Shown here piece after piece: positions 22,553 through 31,701 of a stretch of DNA of 35,447 nt. The notes below the pieces were generated by a model. The model did no database searches. It was not told where the DNA came from and worked only from the letters and a program-made list of their open reading frames with translations. Both the position numbers and the translations under genes were made by a program. Source of the DNA: H111-94 sp034436045 (GTDB lineage Bacteria > Chloroflexota > Ktedonobacteria > Ktedonobacterales > Ktedonobacteraceae); the NCBI GenBank assembly GCA_034436045.1, contig DAOTVZ010000226.1:1-35447 (forward strand). Direction: 5' to 3'. Every line of letters starts with the position of its first letter. Within the stretch, counting starts at the first letter, position 1.

Positions 22553-24148
22553 TCATTCATCAGATGCTCTCCCCCAGCCACCGCCGCCAGGAGAAGCCAC
22601 AATCAGGCGATCTCCTGGCATTGCTCTAAAATGCACCTTGCCCGGAAGCACTTGCTCCTGACCATCGTGTATCAGCGTATTCTTTCCACATTGCCCAGGC
22701 TCGCCACCCTGCAAGCCATATGGCGGGTTGACACGGCGCTCGCTCAGCAGTGTCACATCAGTTGGTACTTCAAAGCTGATCTCGCGTATCAGGCCATCAC
22801 CACCGCGCGCCGCTCCACGCCCGCCGGAGCCATCGCGCAACTGATAGCGCGTGATGCGCATAGGATAGGCATACTCAAATGCCTCGACCGGTGTGTTCAT
22901 CGTATTGCTCATATGCACATGCACGCCAGAGAGACCATCCAGGTTTTTGCGCGCACCCATGCCACCACCCATCGTCTCATAGTACGCGAACGGCTGCTGT
23001 GTGCGCGGGTCGATGCCACCCGCCGTGATATTATTCATCGTTCCCTGACTGGCAGCCGGTACCTGCTCCGGTAGAGCCTGCGCAAACGCGCCAAACAGCA
23101 CGTCAGTGATGCGCTGCGATGTCTCCACATTGCCCTGCGCCACCGCCGCCGGTTGACGCGCGTTGACGATAGAGCCGGTCGGTGCAATCACCGTCACCGG
23201 CGCGAAGGTGCCGTGATTCATCGGTGCATCCTCCGGCATCAAACAGCGCACCACGTAGTATGTAGCCGATTTCGTGACCGCCGCAACCGTGTTAATATTG
23301 CCACGCACCTGCAAGCTACTACCTGTAAAATCTGCGGTCAGCGTCTTGCCGCTCACGGTCAATGTAACGGTAATCGGAATGTGCATGGTACCCAGACCAT
23401 CGTCATCCATGTAATCGGTGAAGGTATAGCGGCCATCGGGAATAGCCTCGATAGTGGCCTCAGTGATACGTTGGGCATAAGCAATTAAAGCCTCGACATG
23501 CTCCTCTAAGATAGGCAGGCTCCAACGCTCGACCAGCTCTTGCATACGGCGTGCGGCAGTGCGATTGGCCGCTACCTGCGCCGTCAGGTCGCCGCGCCGC
23601 TCGTGTGGCGTGCGTACATTGCGCAAGACGAGCGCGAAAAGCGGCTCATTCAGTTCTCCCGCCTCCCACAACTTGACCGGCGGAATAATCAGCCCCTCTT
23701 GATAGACCTCCGACGCCAGTGGCATCGACCCTGCCGACATGCCACCCACGTCCGAATGATGCGCACGATTGGCCGCGAAACCAATCAGGCGCTGCTCCTG
23801 TCCTATTTGTACAAATATCGGTGCAATCAGTGTAATATCGGGCAGGTGCGAACCGCCGAGAAAGGGGTCATTGAGCGCAATGATATCACCAGGGGCAAAA
23901 TGGTCGAAGGTCTTGAGCGCTGCCGCTACCGAGTCCGGCATCGCGCCCAGATGAACAGGAATATGCGCCGCCTGCGCAATTAGGCGGCCCTGCGCGTCAA
24001 AAATAGCGCACGAGAAATCGCGCCGCTCCTTGATATTGGGCGAATAGCTGCTACGAGTCAGCACCACACCCATCTCCTCGGCGATGGCAGTGAGCGCGCT
24101 GCGAAAAATCTCCAGGCTTACCGGAGTGACACTCGATGTACTCTGCAT
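22553..24148 (-). CDS. hyuB: Hydantoinase B/oxoprolinase family protein
   Basis: The 531-residue protein matches HyuB/oxoprolinase subunit B: SLEIFRSALTAIAEEMGVVL at the start, SCAIFDAQGRLIAQAAHIPV, PGDIIALNDPFLGGSHLPDI and FAANRAHHSDVGG. Glycine-rich C-terminal motifs such as RDGSGGRGAARGGDGLIREI and a final SPGGGGWG follow. With HyuA it forms an ATP-dependent N-methylhydantoinase, 5-oxoprolinase or related acetone-carboxylase-like enzyme; the substrate is not readable from sequence. The upstream partner hyuA is 210 bases away with a REP-like repeat between, so they probably share a transcript. Only a weak AGAGAG site precedes the ATG. Confidence 0.93.
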   Translation of the reverse strand: MQSTSSVTPVSLEIFRSALTAIAEEMGVVLTRSSYSPNIKERRDFSCAIFDAQGRLIAQAAHIPVHLGAMPDSVAAALKTFDHFAPGDIIALNDPFLGGSHLPDITLIAPIFVQIGQEQRLIGFAANRAHHSDVGGMSAGSMPLASEVYQEGLIIPPVKLWEAGELNEPLFALVLRNVRTPHERRGDLTAQVAANRTAARRMQELVERWSLPILEEHVEALIAYAQRITEATIEAIPDGRYTFTDYMDDDGLGTMHIPITVTLTVSGKTLTADFTGSSLQVRGNINTVAAVTKSATYYVVRCLMPEDAPMNHGTFAPVTVIAPTGSIVNARQPAAVAQGNVETSQRITDVLFGAFAQALPEQVPAASQGTMNNITAGGIDPRTQQPFAYYETMGGGMGARKNLDGLSGVHVHMSNTMNTPVEAFEYAYPMRITRYQLRDGSGGRGAARGGDGLIREISFEVPTDVTLLSERRVNPPYGLQGGEPGQCGKNTLIHDGQEQVLPGKVHFRAMPGDRLIVASPGGGGWGRASDE

Positions 24149-24246
24149 AGCTAGACTCTCTCTATTAACATAGCTCCGTCTATCATACGTCTATCATACA
24201 CCCCTACGTGACTAACATGGCCCCATGCGTCAAACACCACATACCC

Positions 24247-24328
24247 ATCCCGTAGGGGCGTGATGAATCACGCCCTTTACACCCGTCACATGACTCTCAG
24301 GGCGTGATGAATCACGCCCCTACGGGAT
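24247..24328. repeat. REP-like nested inverted repeat between hyuA and hyuB
   Basis: Two 30-bp arms (24247-24276 and 24299-24328) are inverted copies with only two central mismatches. Each arm is itself nearly palindromic (GGGCGTGAT-GA-ATCACGCCC), flanked by CCCGTA/TACGGG. A 22-base spacer separates them. This is the form of a paired REP/BIME-like or MITE-like element. It lies in the 210-base gap of the hyuA-hyuB unit, where its hairpin could affect mRNA stability or relative expression. GTCGCCCCTACAA at 22379-22391 may be a remnant of a related element. Confidence 0.85.
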
Positions 24329-24358
24329 AAGGTCATTCCTAGAAATACAGCTTTCCTA

Positions 24359-26374
24359 TTAAAATTCATCATGCCTCACAAGAATAAGATTATCCACAGC
24401 ATCAACAAAGGCACGCCAATCTGGTGGCAACACGGTCGTGGTATCATATTGCGTCACAATCGCCGGGCCATTAAAAGTTGTACCAGGGAGCAGGTTAGCT
24501 CGCTCATACCGCGCCGCCTCATATGTTCGCCAACCCGTTGTACTGGTCGCATCGGCAAAAATGACCGCCTGTGTTCCCGTCGGCACTGCTTTTGCATCCT
24601 TCACGACTTCCCGGTGTTCCAGCACCGGATGCGTGTTAACGCCGCGCGCCTTGAGACGCACATTTACGATCTGCACCGGCTCTTTGGGGTCGCTATAGCC
24701 GAAGCGCCGCTCGTGAGCCGCGTGGAAACGCTCCACCGCCGCCGCTCTATCGCCATCAAAAGGCACAACTAACTCGTAGGATTGTCCGACATAGCGCATA
24801 TCCAGGTAGCGTTCCAGCATAATGCGTTCGGGCGCGATACCCTCGCGTTGCAAGTCACACCGTCCCTGCTCTTCCAACTCTGTCAGCACACGGCTAATCG
24901 TCTCATCAGCCTGTGGCGCATCCAGCATCACCGTTCGCACATAATCTTTCAGCGTATCGGCAACCAGCGTGCCTAAAGCGGAGAGGACGCCAGGCGTGGT
25001 CGGTACCAGCACGCGCGGGATGCGCAGAGCAGCGGCCAGTTCGCAGGCGTGCAGCGGACCAGCGCCACCGAAGGCCAGCAGAGTGAAGTCGCGGGGGTCG
25101 CAGCCGCGCTCTACGGAGATGACGCGAATGGCCGCCTCCATGTTCGCGTTGGCGATACGAACAATGCCCAGCGCCGCCTCTTCGATGCTCATGTGTAGTC
25201 GCTCGGCAATGGGCGCGATGGCCTGACGAGCCAGTGCCGGATGTAGCGCCATTGTACCACCGAGAAAAGCATCTGGCAGCAACCGACCAAGCACCAGGTT
25301 AGCATCGGTAACGGTCGCCTCTGCGCCACCGCGACCATACGCCGCAGGCCCAGGCACCGCCCCTGCTGAAACCGGCCCCACACGCAGCGCGCCACCGACA
25401 TCAAACCAGGCGATGCTGCCGCCGCCCGCGCCAACAGTATGAATGTCGATCATGGGCAACTTCGTCGGGTAGCCCCCTATCGAGCCATCGGTCGTCTCGC
25501 TGATCTGCCCATCCACCAGCGCCACATCGGTCGAGGTACCACCGATGTCCAGTGTGATAAGGCGTGCAATGTCCGAGGCACGCGCCACAAAGGCCGCCCC
25601 CACCACACCTGCTGCCGGCCCGGAGAGCAGCGTGCGGGCCGCCTCACGCCGCGCCGTACTGCTGAGGATAGAACCGCCATTAGATTGCATGATGCGCAAT
25701 ATAGCATGTTCCGGTAAACCCTGTTCGAGGTGCGACAGATAACGATCTATCAACGGCCCCACATAGGCGTTGAGAACCACTGTGCTGGTGCGCTCATACT
25801 CACGAAACTCCGGTAGTACGTCGCACGATACCGAGACATAGAAGCCTCGCGCGCGGGCCGCCTCTGCCACACGTCGCTCATGTTCAGGATTGGCAAAGCT
25901 GAAAAGCAGTGAAATAGCCACTGCCTCTGTTCCGGCCTCCTGCAAGCTGTCCAGCGCCTCCTGCAATGACGCCTCATCCAGCGCCAGCAGGATCTCGCCG
26001 CGCTCATTCAGGCGTTCACGCACCTCTACGCGCCGTGAGCGTGGTACCAGTGGCGGCACTTTACGCGCGCTTAGATCATACAGCTTTGGTCGCGCCTGTC
26101 GCCCGATTTCCAATACATCGCGGAAGCCCTCCGTCGCCACCAGTCCCGTCACCGCTCCCTTATGCTCCAGCACCGCATTCGTCGCCACTGTCGAGCCATG
26201 CACCAGCACATGCAGCCCCTCCAGCACATCCAACTCCGTCAGGCCCTGCAAAATGGCGCGTGCGGGATCATCCGGCGTCGAAAGCACCTTCTGCACTCCC
26301 AGCCGCCCATCCTGCAACACTACCAGATCGGTAAACGTTCCACCCGTATCCACGCCAGCCAGTATCTGAACCAT
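24359..26374 (-). CDS. hyuA: Hydantoinase A/oxoprolinase family protein
   Basis: The 671-residue protein has the actin-like ATPase opening ILAGVDTGGTFTDLVVLQDG, then LVHGSTVATNAVLEHKGA, ETGL/VTTEGF-type motifs, LLSGPAAGVVGAAF, ITLDIGGTSTDVALVDG and AVGAGGGSIAWFD. ANMEAAIRVISVERGCDPRD and FALLAFGGAGPLHA-type sequence follow. These are the standard HyuA blocks. It catalyses the ATP-dependent ring-opening half of the reaction together with HyuB. The ATG at 26374 is preceded by GAGGAGAGATAG. It is divergent from the second CDC48 gene, with 253 bases between. Family is firm; the true substrate (hydantoin, oxoproline or other) is open. Confidence 0.94.
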   Translation of the reverse strand: MVQILAGVDTGGTFTDLVVLQDGRLGVQKVLSTPDDPARAILQGLTELDVLEGLHVLVHGSTVATNAVLEHKGAVTGLVATEGFRDVLEIGRQARPKLYDLSARKVPPLVPRSRRVEVRERLNERGEILLALDEASLQEALDSLQEAGTEAVAISLLFSFANPEHERRVAEAARARGFYVSVSCDVLPEFREYERTSTVVLNAYVGPLIDRYLSHLEQGLPEHAILRIMQSNGGSILSSTARREAARTLLSGPAAGVVGAAFVARASDIARLITLDIGGTSTDVALVDGQISETTDGSIGGYPTKLPMIDIHTVGAGGGSIAWFDVGGALRVGPVSAGAVPGPAAYGRGGAEATVTDANLVLGRLLPDAFLGGTMALHPALARQAIAPIAERLHMSIEEAALGIVRIANANMEAAIRVISVERGCDPRDFTLLAFGGAGPLHACELAAALRIPRVLVPTTPGVLSALGTLVADTLKDYVRTVMLDAPQADETISRVLTELEEQGRCDLQREGIAPERIMLERYLDMRYVGQSYELVVPFDGDRAAAVERFHAAHERRFGYSDPKEPVQIVNVRLKARGVNTHPVLEHREVVKDAKAVPTGTQAVIFADATSTTGWRTYEAARYERANLLPGTTFNGPAIVTQYDTTTVLPPDWRAFVDAVDNLILVRHDEF

Positions 26375-26627
26375 CTATCTCTCCTCTTCTCTAGCTCTCT
26401 TTTCGCTACCTTGACACCTGTTCTATGGCCTCTCATCAACTTCCTGGAATTCGAGCTTCTTTGCAGAGCAACAAGTTGAAATTAACTTATCCTGGATACT
26501 CCCTCTCAAGGGTACATCCTCTGAAAAAGTCCGTCAAGTCGAATACCTTGCTTCAACTTTTCACAGGGCTTGCCGTATATGTGGTAGCTAACAACACGTG
26601 GGATATCCACAGGGAAGAGGCAAACTT

Positions 26628-29270
26628 ATGGAGGAGTTGCGCAATACAGGCAACACCGAGAGCAATAAGCAGACTCATTCAGGCACAACCACCAAACTTC
26701 CCGCCGTCAGTGAGGAACGGCAGGAACAAGAGGAACAGTTGAGCAAAAATACCACTATTAAACTCACTCAGAACGAGGATAGCGCCACGCAGGCAACTCC
26801 TATGATTCAGCTCACCGTGATCGACGGCTCACAGTCACAGATCGGGCGGGGTGCGGTACGCATCGATCCTGATGACATGGCCCGACTTGGCTGTCAGTCG
26901 GGTGATGTCGTTATGGTTACAGGGGCACGCACAACCGCCGCGCGGGTGGTACCCTCCGCACTGATTGATCGCGGTCGCTCCATTATTCAGATGGACAGTC
27001 AGGTACGCCAGAATAGCGCGGCAGGTCTTGGTGAGCGCGTCACCCTCCACAAAGCAAAGACACGCATGGCCGAGAAGATTACGCTGTTACCGCTTAACGG
27101 CAATTCACCGTTACAAGAGAGCGACTTGCTCTATATTAGTCGCTATATCGTTGGACTACCGGTCACGATTGGCGACCTGATGCGTGTCAACATGCCCGGA
27201 GCAACACAACGCGACTTCCTGCTCATCAGCACAGTACCACCCACTCCCACCTATACCATCCGCCGCCCCGGTGGCGAGGAGCAACCAGCGGTAGAACCGC
27301 CGATTCCTACACCGCCCGCAACCGAGGTCGAGGCAGTCATCGTACAGCCCGGCACCGTCATCAAGGCCCAGGCGCGTGGTGCGGCACATGGCACTCCAGG
27401 GCGCGTCGGCTACGAAGACATTGGTGGCCTGGGCAAAGAGCTTCAGCGCATCCGCGAAATGATCGAGCTACCGCTCAAATATCCCGCCGTATTTGATCGC
27501 CTGGGCGTGGAACCCCCTAAAGGCGTGCTTCTCTATGGCCCTCCCGGCACGGGCAAAACCCTGATCGCGCGTGTTGTCGCCGCCGAAACACATGCCACCT
27601 TCTTCATTATCAACGGCCCCGAAATTATCAATAAGTACTACGGTGAGAGCGAATCGCGCTTACGCACCGTCTTCCAGGAGGCTCAGCGCAAAGCGCCCAG
27701 CATTATCTTCATCGACGAACTGGATGCGCTCGCACCGAAACGCCCGGAAACCGGTGGCGAGGTAGAGCGGCGCATTGTCGGGCAACTACTCGCGCTCATG
27801 GACGGTATGACTTCACGTGGCCAGGTCGTTTTGATCGGCGCAACCAACCAGCCCAATGCCCTTGACCCGGCTATTCGTCGTCCAGGCCGCTTTGACCGTG
27901 AAATCGCCTTGCGCGTCCCTGACGTGCGTGGTCGTATGGAGATTTTACGCATTCACAGCCGCGACGCCGCACTGGCCGATGACGTGGATATTGCCCGCCT
28001 GGCGCAACTGACACCCGGCTTCGTCGGCGCAGACCTTGAGGCCCTCTGCCGCGAGGCCGCTATGATCGCTTTACGCCGCGTGATGCCGGAGATCGACTAT
28101 CAGCGCGGTTACATCCCCTATGAGACACTGGTCAACCTGACCATCACGATGGCGGATTTCCAGGCCGCGCTGCGCGAGATCGAACCTTCCACCACACGAG
28201 AAGTCTACGTCGAGGTCAGCGAAACCTCATGGGATGACATCGGTGGATTGGCACAAACAAAAGAAACGCTGACCGAAGCCGTTGAATGGCCTCTGCGCTA
28301 CCCAGAGGTCTATGCCAATGTCAAGGTTGAGCCGCCGCGTGGCATTCTCCTGGCAGGGCCGCCAGGATCGGGCAAGACACTGATCGCGCGCGCACTGGCA
28401 CACCAGTGCGAGGCCAGCTTCATCTCCATCAAGGGGCCAGAACTACTCTCAAAGTGGGTCGGCGAGTCCGAAAAAGGCGTGCGTGAGGTCTTTCGCCGCG
28501 CCAAACAGGCCGCACCGTGCATCGTCTTCTTTGACGAGATTGATGCCCTTGCCCCACGACGCGGCGGCAACGGCGACAGTCACGTTGGCGACCGTGTGAT
28601 TGCGCAATTACTTACAGAGATGGATGGTATTGAAGGACGCGAAGGCGTCATTGTGCTGGCCGCCACCAACCGGCCCGAATTGATCGACCCGGCACTGTTA
28701 CGTCCGGGACGTTTCGATCTGGTTGTCGAGCTGCAATATCCCAACGAGGAAGAGCGCAAGGCTATCTTTGCTGTTCACCTGCGCGGGCGTCCCGTCGCAC
28801 CAGAAGTAACCATTGAAGAACTGGCACGCCTGACCCCAGGGCGTAGCGGCGCAGATATCGAGGCCATCTGCCGCCGCGCCTCACTGCTAGCCTTGCGTGA
28901 ATGGATCGCGCCTAAACTACAGATTGGTCGCGTGCAGGTGACGGAGGCCAGGGAGAACGAGGATGAGAGAACAGAAACAGCAGAACAGACGCAAAATATA
29001 GAACAACCGGCATCAGTGCCAACACAAAATACCAGCACCGCCAGTGCTACACCCGATGGGCGTTTTCAGATTCGAGCCGCGCATTTTATGCGCGCTATCG
29101 AGGAGCAGCAAGAGCGATACGCGGCCCAGGAGATTGCTGAGCGGCACATCCAACGGCAGGAGGCAGGCCGCCAGCGCCTGATCGAGATGGCAGCAATACA
29201 AGAAGAACGCCGCCAGAAGCCGTTGAAAGGTTTCCGACTCTGGCTGGCCCGCCTGTTTGGCCTGGTCTAA
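26628..29270 (+). CDS. CDC48/VAT-type double AAA+ ATPase with N- and C-terminal extensions
   Basis: The 880-residue paralogue of the gas vesicle AAA protein has a Gln/Glu/Thr-rich N-terminal extension (about 1-55), a CDC48 N-domain and a Pro-rich linker near 225-245 (PAVEPPIPTPPATEVE). D1 has Walker A GPPGTGKT (about 303) and Walker B IIFIDELDA. D2 has GPPGSGKT (about 576) and IVFFDEIDA. After D2 there is a low-complexity Glu/Thr/Gln insertion, a charged helix (AIEEQQERYAAQEIAERHIQ) and an amphipathic end KGFRLWLARLFGLV. All catalytic residues are intact. The ATG at 26628 with GAAGAGG upstream is chosen over an in-frame GTG at 26598. It stands alone; the terminal amphipathic helix suggests membrane or partner binding. 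Confidence 0.93.
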   Translation: MEELRNTGNTESNKQTHSGTTTKLPAVSEERQEQEEQLSKNTTIKLTQNEDSATQATPMIQLTVIDGSQSQIGRGAVRIDPDDMARLGCQSGDVVMVTGARTTAARVVPSALIDRGRSIIQMDSQVRQNSAAGLGERVTLHKAKTRMAEKITLLPLNGNSPLQESDLLYISRYIVGLPVTIGDLMRVNMPGATQRDFLLISTVPPTPTYTIRRPGGEEQPAVEPPIPTPPATEVEAVIVQPGTVIKAQARGAAHGTPGRVGYEDIGGLGKELQRIREMIELPLKYPAVFDRLGVEPPKGVLLYGPPGTGKTLIARVVAAETHATFFIINGPEIINKYYGESESRLRTVFQEAQRKAPSIIFIDELDALAPKRPETGGEVERRIVGQLLALMDGMTSRGQVVLIGATNQPNALDPAIRRPGRFDREIALRVPDVRGRMEILRIHSRDAALADDVDIARLAQLTPGFVGADLEALCREAAMIALRRVMPEIDYQRGYIPYETLVNLTITMADFQAALREIEPSTTREVYVEVSETSWDDIGGLAQTKETLTEAVEWPLRYPEVYANVKVEPPRGILLAGPPGSGKTLIARALAHQCEASFISIKGPELLSKWVGESEKGVREVFRRAKQAAPCIVFFDEIDALAPRRGGNGDSHVGDRVIAQLLTEMDGIEGREGVIVLAATNRPELIDPALLRPGRFDLVVELQYPNEEERKAIFAVHLRGRPVAPEVTIEELARLTPGRSGADIEAICRRASLLALREWIAPKLQIGRVQVTEARENEDERTETAEQTQNIEQPASVPTQNTSTASATPDGRFQIRAAHFMRAIEEQQERYAAQEIAERHIQRQEAGRQRLIEMAAIQEERRQKPLKGFRLWLARLFGLV

Positions 29271-29421
29271 AAAACAACATCTGGCAACCATATCCATAGC
29301 AAGAACAGAACACAACAATATGTGTCTACAATCAATGCTTACATGTTGCAAACATTGTAAACACATGTATATTCCCTTTGTCATTTTAAGGTACTACCCA
29401 CTTACAAAATAAAGGTGACTG

Positions 29422-29430
29422 TGATATACT
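29422..29430 (+). promoter_or_regulatory. Extended -10 promoter before the small protein/histidine kinase pair
   Basis: TGATATACT is an extended -10, 41 bases before the GTG at 29471. Upstream, an imperfect dyad (TTACATGTTGCAAACATTGTAA, near 29330-29352) could bind a regulator. No firm -35 is seen. Confidence 0.5.
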
Positions 29431-29470
29431 ATGATGAGGAGAATGTACTAAGCAGCGAAGGGAGATACCA

Positions 29471-29854
29471 GTGCCAGATATGCCAGATCACCCATCTTTC
29501 GTCTCCCGTAAACAAGTCACAGAGGTGTACTTGAAAGCGATACGGCTCATTGACGACCGTGTCACCCCCCTGTTAGGCAAGGCCACTACCCGTGTCCTGG
29601 TGCAGGGGGCCGCCAAGCGCCTGATAAGTCAGTACCCTTACCTGGACTTCCTAGCCAAAATGGCCTACGCCGATATCGACCCCTCGGCTATCCAGGAACA
29701 GCTTCCTGATGTATCCCCCCAGGAATTGGCGGCGGGATTAAACGCATTACTAGACGAATGTTTTCACGGGCTGAGAGAACTGACCGGCAACATTATTGCA
29801 CCGCCACTACATGAAGAGGTTACGCGGCATATTCAACAACAACAACAACCATAA
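29471..29854 (+). CDS. Unrecognised small helical protein
   Basis: The 127-residue soluble protein is mostly helical (VYLKAIRLIDDRVTPLLGKA, LISQYPYLDFLAKMAYADID, LAAGLNALLDECFHGLRELT) and ends in a run of six Gln and a Pro. No family is recognised. GTG start with GGGAGATACCA directly upstream; a downstream ATG at 29480 is less well placed. It lies 56 bases before the histidine kinase on the same strand, after one promoter, so the two are probably co-transcribed and may act together. Confidence 0.7.
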   Translation: MPDMPDHPSFVSRKQVTEVYLKAIRLIDDRVTPLLGKATTRVLVQGAAKRLISQYPYLDFLAKMAYADIDPSAIQEQLPDVSPQELAAGLNALLDECFHGLRELTGNIIAPPLHEEVTRHIQQQQQP

Positions 29855-29910
29855 CGATGTGTACCCCTACAAGCAGGCATGAAAAGGTCGGCATCCTGAA
29901 ATAGCAGTAT

Positions 29911-31701
29911 ATGGAGAGTAGGATACAGGTGGAGTTGCAGGTGACTGACAACGCTTACCACGCCTCATATGGACAAAGCGACCATCTCAAACTTGAGAAG
30001 GTGCGCCAGGAGATGGAATATATCAATACCATCGGGAAACGATTCGTCGCCGCGATAGATCGCTTCCACGTCCATCGCGCATTACTTTTCGCCTTGCAAG
30101 ATTTGTATAGCTTTTCCGCTTGTTGCATCCTTTTATTCGATGAAACCCCGCAACTCTTTATTATTCCTTGCCAACCACTGAGCGCTTCTTTTATCCAGGA
30201 GATGGTGCAACGCATTGTGAGCGCCGCGCAGGTGGTAGACTTCCCCCCCCTCGACATCCAACACCTGATCGCCACCGCCTATATGGATGCCCCCGACGAA
30301 GTAGCACAGTATCGTACACAGGAAGCTATGGAATGTACCGAAGTTGGCTCCGTCCTCAATATTCCACTGACCGTCGAAAACCGCATCATCGGCCTGCTCT
30401 GCCTGTTCGATGAACTGGTCGGTACCTTCGATAGCGAAATGCTACGACTGACCACCATGATCGCCGATTACGCCGCTGTGGCCCTCGACAACGTGCGCTT
30501 GCGCGAACGTGAAAACGCCCTGTGGCGGCGGGCCGAACTGGAGCGCCAGCGCCTCGAACTGATCCTGCGCAGTATGGCAGAAGGATTGCTGATCACAGAT
30601 GAGAAAGGGATGGTGATCTCGCTCAATCAATCGGCATGGCAGCTCTTCAATCTGGCGCAGGTCGATATTGCACGTAATCAGTCCTTTTACCTGGCCGACA
30701 TTGCTGAAGAAAGGCCCTGGCTACTCCATCTCTCACAAATGATCGAGTGGGCGCTCAACGGGCAAACCATCACCAACCAGGAATTAACCGTAGGCGACAA
30801 GGACGAAACAGTACCACTCACGCTGAATGTCAGCGTTGCGCCACTGCACGATGCCAGCCAGAACACGCCCCGTCCAACAGGCGTGGTGGCAGTGTTGAAC
30901 GACGTTACCTCTAATAAACAGGTGGAGCGGCTCAAGGATGAGTTTGTTTCCGTCGTCTCACACGAACTACGCACGCCCCTTACCGCCATCAAGGGCTATA
31001 CACAGCATCTCATCCGTCGTATTGAGCGACGCCTACAGAAAGCGCGTGCCGCACACAACACGCAACCGGCCTCCATGGAAGGCCAGGAGTCGCCAGAGAG
31101 CTATGATCTGCATAATCTGCGCATTATCCAGAGCCAGACCGATCACCTGGAACGCCTGGTCAATGACCTGCTTGATCTCTCACAGGTACAATCAGGTCAG
31201 TTGACTTTACATTGTGATACCTTCAATTTGGCCGAGCTACTGGCAAATTGCGTGCATTCCGCCCAGGCCAGTTCCGAGCAACATACTATCCTGCTCGATA
31301 TTCAGACGCCGGAGAGTGCGGTTGTCGCGGATCGGGAGCGTATTGCCCAGGTCATCGGCAATATGCTGGACAATGCTATCAAGTACTCACCACACGGCGG
31401 GCAGGTTACAGTGAACCTGGAGCGTACTGAAGAAGGCTATCGGGTCACGATAAAGGATGAGGGTATCGGCATCACACCAGAGCAGCTTGACCACATCTTT
31501 GAGCGTTTTTACCGCGTGCGCAACACAACAAGCCGCCAGTATGCCGGTGTTGGTCTGGGGCTGTACGTCTCGAAAGCCATCATCGACTCTCACGGTGGTA
31601 CCATCGGCGTCTTTAACAATAGTCCGATAGGGGCCACCTTCTACTTCACGTTGCCATTCAAGCCTGTGAGCAAACCACTGCAACTCTCAGAGAGCCTGTA
31701 G
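29911..31701 (+). CDS. Cytosolic GAF-PAS sensor histidine kinase
   Basis: The 596-residue kinase has no membrane helices. A GAF domain (about 35-195) contains TEVGSVLNIPLTVENRIIGL and YAAVALDNVRLRERE. A PAS domain (about 205-340) contains ILRSMAEGLLITDEKGMVIS. The HisKA domain has VSVVSHELRTPLTAIKGYTQ with phospho-acceptor His351. The HATPase_c has NMLDNAIKYSPHGG (N box), KDEGIGI (G1), IFERFYRV (F box) and GVGLGLYVSKAI (G2), so it is complete. No response regulator is adjacent, making it an orphan kinase. The ATG at 29911 lacks a Shine-Dalgarno site; in-frame GTGs at 29929 and 29941 follow GGAGAGTAGGA and are alternative starts. Its end overlaps the converging membrane protein gene by 15 bases. 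Confidence 0.92.
   Translation: MESRIQVELQVTDNAYHASYGQSDHLKLEKVRQEMEYINTIGKRFVAAIDRFHVHRALLFALQDLYSFSACCILLFDETPQLFIIPCQPLSASFIQEMVQRIVSAAQVVDFPPLDIQHLIATAYMDAPDEVAQYRTQEAMECTEVGSVLNIPLTVENRIIGLLCLFDELVGTFDSEMLRLTTMIADYAAVALDNVRLRERENALWRRAELERQRLELILRSMAEGLLITDEKGMVISLNQSAWQLFNLAQVDIARNQSFYLADIAEERPWLLHLSQMIEWALNGQTITNQELTVGDKDETVPLTLNVSVAPLHDASQNTPRPTGVVAVLNDVTSNKQVERLKDEFVSVVSHELRTPLTAIKGYTQHLIRRIERRLQKARAAHNTQPASMEGQESPESYDLHNLRIIQSQTDHLERLVNDLLDLSQVQSGQLTLHCDTFNLAELLANCVHSAQASSEQHTILLDIQTPESAVVADRERIAQVIGNMLDNAIKYSPHGGQVTVNLERTEEGYRVTIKDEGIGITPEQLDHIFERFYRVRNTTSRQYAGVGLGLYVSKAIIDSHGGTIGVFNNSPIGATFYFTLPFKPVSKPLQLSESL

Noticed and set aside
24388..24398. DnaA-box-like TTATCCACA
   Set aside because: A single copy inside the hyuA coding region with no AT-rich repeats or replication genes nearby; chance occurrence.
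22631..26369. Several long rightward ORFs across the hyuB and hyuA region
   Set aside because: They are antisense reading frames of two full-length, motif-complete genes; GC-rich codon use creates them.
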